A DNA stretch of 64,000 nt from an uncultured Nonlabens sp. (GTDB lineage Bacteria; Bacteroidota; Bacteroidia; Flavobacteriales; Flavobacteriaceae). A program made the position numbers and the translations under genes. The notes beneath the pieces were generated by a model. That model was not told the DNA's origin. It worked only from the letters and a program-made list of their open reading frames with translations, and did no database searches. Of the stretch, positions 37,001-44,690 are shown one piece after another. The stretch's first letter is position 1, and each line of letters opens with the position of its first letter. Location: the NCBI RefSeq assembly GCF_947495285.1, contig NZ_CANLXZ010000003.1, positions 1 to 64,000 on the forward strand, in the 5' to 3' direction.

Positions 37001-37393
37001 ATCCTCACCTTGAATTATGGCGCTGAAATAGGTCTCATCGCTCAAAAAAGTATTTGCAGTTTGTCCTTCACGTATCAACATCATTCCCTCAAAAGATACA
37101 TAACGTGTTATTCCTGCTCCTATAATGATAAGAACCCAAGATAAATGCAATGTAAGCGTGGCCCACTTTTTCCACTGCAATAAATTATAACGTTTTATGT
37201 TCCCTATAAAATTGATCATTAACCAGAACATGATTAATGAAAACCACCATTCATTGTACACCCATAGCTTAGAAGTAGGAGTATCATAAGAGTTTTCTAT
37301 AAACGTTCCCGCCGCCATACTTGCTGCAAAAACTAACAGCAAAAATGTCATCGTACGTGTACCAAAAAGCAGGTCAATTAATCTATCTTTCAT
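34061..37393 (-). CDS. ccsA: Fused cytochrome c biogenesis protein CcsBA (ResB-CcsA)
   Basis: An 1110-residue membrane protein that carries haem across the membrane and ligates it to apocytochrome c (system II). The N-terminal third is ResB/CcsB-like, with early membrane helices and a large periplasmic domain (for example [20 protein letters not shown]). A middle linker is rich in His and Asp ([14 protein letters not shown]). The C-terminal third is CcsA, with the haem-handling WWD region ([20 protein letters not shown]) and flanking helices. The long fused form is usual in Bacteroidetes. It is divergent from the DUF2520 gene, and the minus-strand box TATCTTTG at 37401-37408 is a likely -7 element. 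Confidence 0.93.
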   Translation of the reverse strand: [1110 protein letters not shown]

Positions 37394-37480
37394 AGGACTT
37401 TTTTAGTGGCTGCAAAGATACTTCACAAAAGCCGCAACACCATGCATTGTGAGTCGCTTTGAACCTCGTATTTTTACATT
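37394..37480. promoter_or_regulatory. Divergent promoter region ccsBA / DUF2520 gene
   Basis: Minus strand: TATCTTTG about 15 bases before the ccsBA ATG fits TAnnTTTG. Plus strand: TTG, 19 bases, TATTTTTA just before the DUF2520 ATG is a weaker fit. The two face away from each other in 87 bases. Confidence 0.4.
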
Positions 37481-38239
37481 ATGATTAAGATTATTATTAT
37501 AGGAACCGGTAATGTAGGAATGCACTTATGTCATGCCTTTGAAAAAGCTACTTTATCAAATAAAATTTCTCTTGTAGGATATTATAATAGAGCTCAAAAA
37601 AAGCTATTAGATATAAAAGCTCCTTTACTTTCTCAAATAGAAAATTTGCCCGCGTGCGATCTTATTATACTCGCCGTACCAGATGATGCCGTAAATAAAA
37701 CAGCAAACCTATTACCTACCTCACAAGCCATTATAGCACATACCAGCGGTAGTGTATCCATTACAGCCTTAGAAAAACATGAACGTCGTGGTGTTTTTTA
37801 TATGCCACAAAGCTTTAGTAAGACTAGAAAACCTAACTTTGGGGACATCACTTTATGTTTAGAATCTAGCAGTGAACCTGTAAATGATGTGTTAGAGCAG
37901 GTGGCTGTTACGCTTTCGCGAAAGCGAGAACAAATCAATTCTAATCAACGTAAAAAGCTCCATCTAGCAGCAGTTTATATGAATAACTTTGTAAACCACT
38001 GTTATACAAAGGCCGAAGAAATAATGCAAGATGCTGCAATAGACGCAAAATTGCTTAATGCGTTAATGCAAGAAACTCTAGCCAAAGCAATAGATTTATC
38101 TCCTCAAAAGGCACAGACTGGTCCAGCGATGAGAAACGACATAAAAACTATAGAAAAGCATCTAGAAATGCTCGATAATGAAGATCGCGATATGTACCGA
38201 TCGATTACTAACTCCATACAAAAAACACATGGCAACTAG
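37481..38239 (+). CDS. Rossmann-like / DUF2520 oxidoreductase-like protein
   Basis: A 252-residue protein. An N-terminal NAD(P)-binding Rossmann motif (IIIIGTGNVGMHLCHAF, 3-19) is followed by ILAVPDDAV and AHTSGSVS, then a helical DUF2520 domain (HLAAVYMNNFVNHCYTKAEE). It resembles ProC/F420-dependent oxidoreductases; the substrate is unknown. Residues 145-149 (LSRKR) are encoded by palindrome copy 8, at the hinge between the two domains. The HAD phosphatase gene begins inside its last codons. Confidence 0.85.
   Translation: MIKIIIIGTGNVGMHLCHAFEKATLSNKISLVGYYNRAQKKLLDIKAPLLSQIENLPACDLIILAVPDDAVNKTANLLPTSQAIIAHTSGSVSITALEKHERRGVFYMPQSFSKTRKPNFGDITLCLESSSEPVNDVLEQVAVTLSRKREQINSNQRKKLHLAAVYMNNFVNHCYTKAEEIMQDAAIDAKLLNALMQETLAKAIDLSPQKAQTGPAMRNDIKTIEKHLEMLDNEDRDMYRSITNSIQKTHGN
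37911..37926. repeat. Dispersed palindrome, copy 8 (inside DUF2520 gene)
   Basis: Perfect CGCTTTCGCGAAAGCG, read as TLSRKR, the second coding frame seen for this repeat. Confidence 0.92.
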
Positions 38240-38762
38240 CTATAAAGAATTACTACACGATATCACAACATTTATTCTAGACGTAGACGGCGTCCTTACC
38301 GATGGGCGCATGCTCATTTCTGAATCTGGAGAACTTTTACGTACCACGAATGCAAGAGATGGCTATGCTATGAAAACAGCTCTTAATAATGGTTATAACG
38401 TATGTATTATTACAGGCGGTAGAAATGAAGGTGTAAAATCTAGACTAGAAGGTCTAGGTATTACAGACGTTTTTCTTAATGCTAGCAATAAAATGGTGCA
38501 AATGCATGAATATGTTGCAAAACACAACTTAAAGCCTGAAAACATAGTCTACATGGGTGATGACATGCCCGATGTTCCAGCACTAGAATTTGCTGGTGTG
38601 GGCTGTTGTCCACAAGACGCAATTCCTGAAGTAAAAGCGGTAAGTCAGTATATATCTCATAAAAACGGTGGCGATAGTTGTGTACGTGACATTATAGAAC
38701 AAGTCATGAAAGTACAAGGTAAATGGAACGTACAAGATGGTAAAAGCGTTAAGTCTACTTAA
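38229..38762 (+). CDS. KdsC-like HAD phosphatase
   Basis: A 177-residue HAD-superfamily phosphatase of subfamily IIIA, like 3-deoxy-D-manno-octulosonate 8-phosphate phosphatase. The catalytic DxD is D18-V-D20 in FILDVDGVLTDG, then CIITGGRNEGVKSR (motif II) and VYMGDDMPDVPALE (motif IV). Short KdsC-like enzymes lack a cap domain, as here. It may act in lipopolysaccharide core synthesis, but no kds genes are nearby. The ATG at 38229 overlaps the previous stop by 11 bases and gives the family start; a longer frame from 38178 would be unlikely. Confidence 0.87.
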   Translation: MATSYKELLHDITTFILDVDGVLTDGRMLISESGELLRTTNARDGYAMKTALNNGYNVCIITGGRNEGVKSRLEGLGITDVFLNASNKMVQMHEYVAKHNLKPENIVYMGDDMPDVPALEFAGVGCCPQDAIPEVKAVSQYISHKNGGDSCVRDIIEQVMKVQGKWNVQDGKSVKST

Positions 38763-38879
38763 GAAACTTAGACTTTAAAAGATCAAATACAAATACCTAA
38801 GTTGACAGCGTCATTGCGCTGAATGAGCAGAATCGCTTAGATTTACCATAATAGCTTTATAATTTTTCTTCCTTTAAAA

Positions 38880-39791
38880 ATGACTATTTTCCTTAAAATT
38901 ATACGCTGGCCCAACGTATTGATGACTATCATAACACAACTAGTCATTATATACGGCTTGCTTATACCATCTCATGTGGTACCTGCATTAAACTGGTGGC
39001 AGTTGTTTCTATTAATAGCCGCAACTGCCCTACTCACTGCAAGTGGTAACGTAATTAACGATATTCATGACGTAGAAATAGACCGAGTCAATAAACCAAA
39101 AAAGCTACTAGTGACAAAGAGTATCTCAGAAAAACGTGCTTATAATTTATACTTTGCTCTTACCATTACTGGTGTTATTTGTGGATTTGTTTTATCCAAC
39201 AGTTTAGATAAACCTGTGCTTTCTAGTGTATTTATTGCAGTGGCTTTTATACTACATCTCTATGCTAGCTGGCTTAAATCTATACTACTAGTAGGTAATA
39301 TTATCATCTCTGTATTAGTTGCATTGGTCCTATTAATCACTGGAGTATTTGAAATGTTTCCTGTTATCACTCCAGAGACACAAGTTGCTTTTAGATTTAT
39401 CATGGCACGATTATCAGAATATGCATTAATGGCATTTTTAATCAATCTAGTTAGAGAATGGGTTAAAGATTGTGAAGATGTAAATGGTGACAAAGCGGGC
39501 GGTAGAAATACTCTAGCCATTGCTCTAGGTAGAACTCGTGCAGCAAGGTTTACCTCTATTTTTATAATAGCAATTCTAGTTCTATTAGGCTGGTACGTTT
39601 ATGAATACATTTACTTAAATGAAATGGCTACCTATTATTTCATATTCTTAATCATGGGACCATTAATGTATGTCATGATCAAATTATGGACCGCAGCATC
39701 TCAAAAAGAATTTCACATACTTTCTACTATACTTAAAATCGTTTTACTCTTAGGAATACTATCTATAGGGATTTTTAGAATCAATTATTAA
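38880..39791 (+). CDS. UbiA-family prenyltransferase
   Basis: A 303-residue membrane protein with about eight to nine helices. The first prenyl-diphosphate/Mg motif is NDIHDVEIDRVNKP (N-D-x-x-D-x-x-x-D) and the second is DCEDVNGDKAGGRNTLAI. These define the UbiA superfamily, closest in pattern to the geranylgeranylglycerol-phosphate synthase-like branch common in Flavobacteriia. It is more likely involved in a quinone, lipid or pigment precursor than ubiquinone, which these bacteria do not make. Maf follows after 14 bases. Confidence 0.88.
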   Translation: MTIFLKIIRWPNVLMTIITQLVIIYGLLIPSHVVPALNWWQLFLLIAATALLTASGNVINDIHDVEIDRVNKPKKLLVTKSISEKRAYNLYFALTITGVICGFVLSNSLDKPVLSSVFIAVAFILHLYASWLKSILLVGNIIISVLVALVLLITGVFEMFPVITPETQVAFRFIMARLSEYALMAFLINLVREWVKDCEDVNGDKAGGRNTLAIALGRTRAARFTSIFIIAILVLLGWYVYEYIYLNEMATYYFIFLIMGPLMYVMIKLWTAASQKEFHILSTILKIVLLLGILSIGIFRINY

Positions 39792-39805
39792 TTTAATTAA
39801 AAGCT

Positions 39806-40387
39806 ATGCTAGCAAATAAATTTAAAGATACAGAGATCATTCTCGCATCTCAATCACCACGTAGACAAGAACTTTTAAAAGGTCTAGACATAGATTTTAA
39901 AATAGAAACCAGACCTATAGAAGAGGTTTACAGTGACCGTTTAAAAGGTCATGAAATCACAGACTATCTTTCTATTCTAAAAGCTAGTGCTTTTAAAAAT
40001 GATTTAAAAGAGAATGAGCTATTGATAACTAGCGATACCATAGTGTGGTTCAATGACGCTCCATTAGAAAAGCCTAAAAGTGCCGCACATGCTAGAGAAA
40101 TGCTAGCCTCTATGAGTAGTCATTTTCATGAAGTTTACACATCTGTTTGCTTTACAACATCACAAAGTCAGCATGTTATTAATGATGTTACTAAGGTACA
40201 TTTTGCACCTCTTAGTGAAGAAGAAATAGACTACTACGTTACTAATTATAAACCCTTTGATAAAGCTGGTGCCTATGGTGTACAAGACTGGTTAGGGTAT
40301 GCAGCCGTTACACGTTTAGAAGGTTGCTATTATAACGTCATGGGACTGCCCTTACCTAAAGTGTATAAATTTTTAAAAGAATTTTAA
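39806..40387 (+). CDS. maf: Maf-like nucleotide pyrophosphatase
   Basis: A 193-residue Maf family protein. It opens ILASQSPRRQELLKGL (the phosphate-binding SxSPRR), has SDTIVWFNDAPLEKPKS with the metal-binding Asp, and GAYGVQDWLGYA near the C-terminus. Such proteins hydrolyse non-canonical or canonical NTPs and in some bacteria affect septum formation. The family subgroup (dTTP/UTP type) was not resolved. It is last gene of the DUF2520-HAD-UbiA-Maf run; palindrome copy 9 begins 7 bases after its stop. Confidence 0.93.
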   Translation: MLANKFKDTEIILASQSPRRQELLKGLDIDFKIETRPIEEVYSDRLKGHEITDYLSILKASAFKNDLKENELLITSDTIVWFNDAPLEKPKSAAHAREMLASMSSHFHEVYTSVCFTTSQSQHVINDVTKVHFAPLSEEEIDYYVTNYKPFDKAGAYGVQDWLGYAAVTRLEGCYYNVMGLPLPKVYKFLKEF

Positions 40388-40393
40388 TTGTTT

Positions 40394-40409
40394 CGCTTTC
40401 GCGAAAGCG
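40394..40409. repeat. Dispersed palindrome, copy 9
   Basis: Perfect CGCTTTCGCGAAAGCG 7 bases after the maf stop. The preceding bases TTTTAATTGTTT, which include the stop codon, are the same as before copy 10. Confidence 0.92.
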
Positions 40410-40572
40410 GAAACACTTCCAATATATCTGTTTAAAATCTACTTATGCATTGAAGTATTAGTTCTAGTGTAGACATTAAAATAAAGTGTTACAAGTAAAT
40501 TACTTTGGAACATAACATTCAATTATAGCCTTTATGAATTTAGATTTTGATCAATGGATTTTTTAGAATTTA

Positions 40573-41262
40573 TTATTTAAACTTCACCCTAAAACTCAAA
40601 CCGTAATTAAAATTAGTCGTGAGCGAATTAATATTAGTATCAACCGAAATCCCTAGATTTCTATTGCCTTTTAAAAAGTATAATTTTGCTTTAATAGGTA
40701 CACCAAAAACACCGATATTCCTATCGCTATTATTACCTGTATTTTTAAGTTGGTAAAAACCGGCGCCGGTAAATAGTTCGGTATTCACTCCACCAGCGAT
40801 TTGAAAAGCTCTTCCATAAAGAATTGCGTATTCGTTAACTACTATAGGGTCGATATCAAATAACTTTAATTCCCAACCACTCGCAGCACTTAATCCAAAT
40901 AAATGTTTTTTATAATTGCTGTAAATCGAGAGAGAACCAAATATTTGCTGAATTTTACTGTTACCAAAATCTGGGTCAACCTCAATTAATTTATCATCCT
41001 TCACTGATACATCTATAATTCCTAATGAAATTTCTATCGCATAAAACCTGAATCCAGAAGAACTCTCAAGTCTCTTAAGATGATTATTTTTTAATTGATA
41101 ATTTTCAAAAACTGTTTCAAATCCAGAGGTAGAGAAGTTTTCAAGGGGTTCTAATTTTACATAACCATTATTAGATTTTTCATTGAGATTATATTCATTA
41201 GAGTTTTGAGCATTCATGAAAAGGCAAAGTGATAAGAGTACTGCTGTAGCATAATTTTTCAT
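40573..41262 (-). CDS. Secreted protein, probable outer-membrane barrel
   Basis: A 229-residue protein from the ATG at 41262, which gives a clean signal peptide (MKNYATAVLLSLCLFMNAQ). An ATG six codons upstream is possible but adds nothing. The mature protein is rich in beta-type segments and ends in alternating hydrophobic residues (NFNYGLSFRVKFK), the usual ending of outer-membrane barrels. It is not a recognised family. It is divergent from an HTH regulator gene 127 bases away, which may control it. Confidence 0.62.
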   Translation of the reverse strand: MKNYATAVLLSLCLFMNAQNSNEYNLNEKSNNGYVKLEPLENFSTSGFETVFENYQLKNNHLKRLESSSGFRFYAIEISLGIIDVSVKDDKLIEVDPDFGNSKIQQIFGSLSIYSNYKKHLFGLSAASGWELKLFDIDPIVVNEYAILYGRAFQIAGGVNTELFTGAGFYQLKNTGNNSDRNIGVFGVPIKAKLYFLKGNRNLGISVDTNINSLTTNFNYGLSFRVKFK

Positions 41263-41389
41263 GGTTGAGATTTTAATCAAACTTAATTTGTTTTTTTTTA
41301 AGAGTCACATGCGAAAAACGTAAGATGTTAAATATCATTTTTGTAATAAATGCAAACGTTAATTAAATTCTCTTATATATCTTTATAAA

Positions 41390-42388
41390 ATGCAAGAAGC
41401 GTTTATATCAAAAATTAGAACTGCCCTATCCGATAATCAATCAATTACGGAAGAAATCTCTAACATTCTAAATATAAGTTATGATGCAGCTTACCGACGT
41501 GTAACTAGTAAAACAAGTATGAGCTTAGAAGAGGCGATTCTATTAGCTAAGCATTTTAAAATATCTATAAACAAATTATTTGAGGTAGGCGAGCAATCTT
41601 CTATTCTAGCAGATGTCTCTCCTCCTATTCAAGATATTCAAGGGTTAGAGAATTACTTCAAAGAATCACTTAAAAACTTATTACCATTAACGAAGCTTAA
41701 AAGTGCTTGCATTACCTACTCTGCAAAAGATATTCCATTATTTTATACCCTTGGCTATTCATATATCACAAAATATAAGTGTTATGTATGGCTCAAATTT
41801 CTTAATGAAAATGGTAATATGGCAAAGATGACTTTTAAAGAGTTTATTGATTATGCACCAGCATCATTATTTGAAAGTGCTCATCAATTAGGTAACACAT
41901 ATAAAAATATAGACATTGTAGAATTTTGGAATGATAATACCATCAATGGTACTTTACAGCAAATATTTTATTTTTATGAAACTGGACTACTTTCCAAAGA
42001 GCTTGCTTTATTAATCTGTAAAGATTTAAAAAAAATAATCGATCATGTAGAAAAACAAAGCATTGAACAAACTATAATTAACTCAAAAAACAATGCTAAG
42101 TATCATTTATACAAGAGCGATTTACTTACCATGAGCAATACTATTATGGTTAAAACTAAATATCAAAAAGTTTTCTTTTCTCCTTTTACTGTTCTTACCT
42201 ATTTAAAGGTAGAGCACCAACCTACTTGTGATAAACTCGATCATTTTTTTGAGAAACAAATGAAAAACTCTAAGTTATTGGTAAATTCTGGAGAACGAAA
42301 TAGAGCTCAATTTTTTAATAAAATGCACCTCAAGGTAGATTCTGTTATAGAACGTATTCATATTAATCAAGACTTGATCTATTTTTAA
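41390..42388 (+). CDS. HTH transcriptional regulator with large unknown C-terminal domain
   Basis: A 332-residue protein. The first 65 residues contain a helix-turn-helix of XRE/BetR type (EISNILNISYDAAYRRVTSK and SLEEAILLAKHFKISINKLF). The remaining 265 residues are helical with no motif known to me and might sense a signal or bind a partner. There is no signal peptide or membrane helix. It is divergent from the secreted protein at 40573, its possible target. Palindrome copy 10 and a terminator follow. The sequence is more AT-rich and Lys-rich than its neighbours. Confidence 0.7.
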   Translation: MQEAFISKIRTALSDNQSITEEISNILNISYDAAYRRVTSKTSMSLEEAILLAKHFKISINKLFEVGEQSSILADVSPPIQDIQGLENYFKESLKNLLPLTKLKSACITYSAKDIPLFYTLGYSYITKYKCYVWLKFLNENGNMAKMTFKEFIDYAPASLFESAHQLGNTYKNIDIVEFWNDNTINGTLQQIFYFYETGLLSKELALLICKDLKKIIDHVEKQSIEQTIINSKNNAKYHLYKSDLLTMSNTIMVKTKYQKVFFSPFTVLTYLKVEHQPTCDKLDHFFEKQMKNSKLLVNSGERNRAQFFNKMHLKVDSVIERIHINQDLIYF

Positions 42389-42394
42389 TTGTTT

Positions 42395-42409
42395 CGCTTT
42401 CGCGAAAGC
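42395..42409. repeat. Dispersed palindrome, copy 10
   Basis: CGCTTTCGCGAAAGC (15 of 16), 7 bases after a stop codon, with the same upstream flank as copy 9. Confidence 0.9.
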
Positions 42410-42427
42410 AAAAAAAACAACCAACAA

Positions 42428-42457
42428 AAAAAGCCGCTTCTTATGAAGTGGCTTTTC
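42428..42457 (-). terminator. Terminator between the HTH gene and ndk
   Basis: Stem AAAAGCCGCTTC / GAAGTGGCTTTT (one G-U pair), 4-base loop, with a T run on the minus-strand side, serving the ndk transcript and perhaps both. Confidence 0.8.
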
Positions 42458-42499
42458 TATATAATTTAAAGTAGTAAACTACTATAAAGAATCTGTTTC

Positions 42500-42919
42500 T
42501 TAGAACATTTCACGACCAGAGAAGTGGAATGCACTTTCTATAGCAGCGTTCTCATCACTATCACTACCGTGAACAGCGTTTTCACCCATACTCTTTGCAA
42601 ACATCTTTCTAATAGTACCTTCGGCAGCATCAGCTGGATTTGTAGCACCTATTAACGTACGGAAATCTGCAACTGCATTTTCTTTCTCAAGAACTGCAGC
42701 TACTATAGGACCGCGGCTCATGAATTCTACTAACTCACCGTAAAATGGACGCTCACTGTGTACTTCATAAAATGCCTGTGCATCTGCAACAGTCATTTGA
42801 GTTTTTTTCAAAGCAACGATTCTAAAACCGCTTGCTGTAATCTTATCAAGTATAGCACCTGTGTGACCGTCTTCAACGCCATCAGGCTTAATCATTGTAA
42901 ATGTTCTATTAGTAGCCAT
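42500..42919 (-). CDS. ndk: Nucleoside diphosphate kinase
   Basis: Transfers phosphate between NTPs and NDPs through a phosphohistidine. The product is 139 residues from the ATG at 42919 ([18 protein letters not shown]). The active-site His is in [13 protein letters not shown], and [11 protein letters not shown] is conserved. An ATG nine codons upstream (42946) overlaps the -7 promoter box at 42944-42951, so the shorter start is right. It is convergent with the HTH gene. Confidence 0.97.
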   Translation of the reverse strand: MATNRTFTMIKPDGVEDGHTGAILDKITASGFRIVALKKTQMTVADAQAFYEVHSERPFYGELVEFMSRGPIVAAVLEKENAVADFRTLIGATNPADAAEGTIRKMFAKSMGENAVHGSDSDENAAIESAFHFSGREMF

Positions 42920-42943
42920 TTTTATATTTTTTAAAATGCGCTG

Positions 42944-42951
42944 CAAAAGTA
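42944..42951 (-). promoter_or_regulatory. -7 promoter box of ndk
   Basis: TACTTTTG on the minus strand, 24 bases before the ndk ATG. It supports the start at 42919. Confidence 0.5.
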
Positions 42952-43020
42952 ATACTTTGACATAAAATTATACCTCCAAAAGAAAAATAAAACAGCCCTC
43001 TAGCTTCATGCACATTATCC

Positions 43021-43050
43021 TTGTTAAAGCCTGAGAAAACTTTACTTTTG
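43021..43050 (+). promoter_or_regulatory. Promoter of the DHH phosphoesterase gene
   Basis: TTG (43021-43023), 19 bases, then TACTTTTG (43043-43050), the best match in the window to the Bacteroidetes -33/-7 consensus. The ATG is 7 bases further on, so the leader would be only a few bases long. Confidence 0.6.
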
Positions 43051-43057
43051 TTACCCT

Positions 43058-44083
43058 ATGAATAAAGATCAAATTGAAGGCCTGAAAAAAGAGCTTTCCT
43101 CTCCTAGAAATATAGTTATTATTCCACATAAAAACCCAGACGGTGACGCTGTAGGCTCAGTAACTGCGCTTTACGGTTATTTAATCCAACTAGGTCACAA
43201 AGTAACTATGATAAGCCCTAACGATTTTCCTACCTTCTTAAAATGGATGGATTATAGTGACCTATTTGTCAACTACGAGCAAGAAAGTAAAAAAGCAGAT
43301 ACTCTTATCAATGAAGCAGATCTTATTTTTAATTTAGATCACAACGCTTTTCACCGCGCAGGAGATATGGAAACCATCCTTAGCGAGGTAACATCTACCT
43401 TTGTTATGATAGACCATCACCAGCAACCAGATGATTTTGCTAGTTATATGTATAGCGACACAGCTATGAGTTCTACCTGCGAGATGATTTATCACTTTCT
43501 TGAAATGCTGGGCGACACTGAAAAGATAACACCTGCCATGGCCACTGCTATGTACACAGGTATCCTAACAGATACTGGTAGTTTTAAATACCGCTCTACC
43601 ACTTCTACCACGCTGCGCGTTGCCGCAAACCTCGTGGATAAAGGCGCAAATAGTGAATCTATTAACCGCAAGATTTATGATGTGAACACACCTTCTAGAA
43701 TGAAATTGCTAGGTGTCGCACTTAATAATATGGTTATTTTAAAAGAATACCGCACTGCTTTTATCACTCTTACTCAAAAAGAACTGGACGATAATAATTT
43801 TAAAAAAGGGGATACAGAAGGTTTTGTAAACTATGCGTTAAGTCTAGACGGTATTGTTTTTGCACAAATATTAATCGAGAAAAAAAGCGAGTCTATTATT
43901 AAAACATCTTTGAGATCTAAGGGAGATTTTGATGTAAATCAATTAGCTCGAGATAACTGGGAAGGTGGCGGCCACAAAAATGCAGCCGGTGGTAAATCTG
44001 ATCTTTCTATGGAAGATACAGTAAAAAAATTAATTAGTATCTTGCCATCATATGAAAAAGAACTCCATGAAGTTGTTATTTAA
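43058..44083 (+). CDS. DHH/DHHA1 phosphoesterase (NrnA-like)
   Basis: A 341-residue enzyme of the DHH family, which hydrolyses very short oligonucleotides (nanoRNA) and 3'-phosphoadenosine 5'-phosphate. The metal-binding motifs are PHKNPDGDAVGS, LDHN, IDHHQ (the DHH motif) and a later LTDTGSF. The DHHA1 domain closes with GGGHKNAAGG. It is 5' partner of gldI, whose start overlaps its 3' end by 32 bases. Confidence 0.92.
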   Translation: MNKDQIEGLKKELSSPRNIVIIPHKNPDGDAVGSVTALYGYLIQLGHKVTMISPNDFPTFLKWMDYSDLFVNYEQESKKADTLINEADLIFNLDHNAFHRAGDMETILSEVTSTFVMIDHHQQPDDFASYMYSDTAMSSTCEMIYHFLEMLGDTEKITPAMATAMYTGILTDTGSFKYRSTTSTTLRVAANLVDKGANSESINRKIYDVNTPSRMKLLGVALNNMVILKEYRTAFITLTQKELDDNNFKKGDTEGFVNYALSLDGIVFAQILIEKKSESIIKTSLRSKGDFDVNQLARDNWEGGGHKNAAGGKSDLSMEDTVKKLISILPSYEKELHEVVI

Positions 44084-44618
44084 AACGGTTTTAATAGGTG
44101 TTATTCTAGTTTCTTTTTACAGTTGTAGTAAAAAAGTTGAGCCTAGAAAACCTATTACTAATACGACTAGTTCTACCATACAAGAATCTATTAAAATTAA
44201 TAAGAAATTATACGCTGCCGAAGAGCTAGCGATAGAAAACATTATTAAAGATCTGGATCAACCGTTTAAGCGAGGTTCTACTGGGTTTTATTACATGTTT
44301 ACTAAAAAAGATTCTGTAAGCGGTATCCAGCCTAAATTTGGAGATCGAGTTACCTTTGAATATGATGTTACCTCTTTAAATGGAGAGATTATTTATAAAA
44401 AAGAAGAATTATCTCCCATCACAAAAAGTCTAGAACAAGAATACGGCGTTTTTAGAGGTATGAGAGAAGCGTTAAAGTTAATGCAAACTGATGAGGAGAT
44501 GATTGTATTTTTCCCATCTTATGCAGCCTATGGCTATTATGGAGATCAAAATCGTATAGGACCTAACACACCTTTTAAAAGTCATGTAAGGTTATTAGGT
44601 ATAAATGTAGAAAATTAA
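44052..44618 (+). CDS. gldI: Gliding-motility FKBP-type prolyl isomerase GldI
   Basis: A 188-residue lipoprotein (signal ending LVSFYSC) with an FKBP domain: GDRVTFEYDVTSLNGEIIYK, VFRGMREALKLMQTDEEM, and FPSYAAYGYYGDQNRIGP. GldI is required for gliding in Flavobacterium, probably by folding envelope motility or type IX secretion proteins. The next ATG (44067, MKLLFKT) is an equally good start; both give a signal peptide. It overlaps the DHH gene and lies upstream of another prolyl isomerase gene. Confidence 0.85.
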   Translation: MKKNSMKLLFKTVLIGVILVSFYSCSKKVEPRKPITNTTSSTIQESIKINKKLYAAEELAIENIIKDLDQPFKRGSTGFYYMFTKKDSVSGIQPKFGDRVTFEYDVTSLNGEIIYKKEELSPITKSLEQEYGVFRGMREALKLMQTDEEMIVFFPSYAAYGYYGDQNRIGPNTPFKSHVRLLGINVEN

Positions 44619-44635
44619 AAGTGGGATACGTGTTC

Positions 44636-44650
44636 CGCTTTCGCGAAAGC
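44636..44650. repeat. Dispersed palindrome, copy 11
   Basis: CGCTTTCGCGAAAGC (15 of 16), 18 bases after the gldI stop and before the next isomerase gene. Confidence 0.9.
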
Positions 44651-44690
44651 AAAATCCAAATAATTTTAAACAAAATAATAAATAAGTAAA

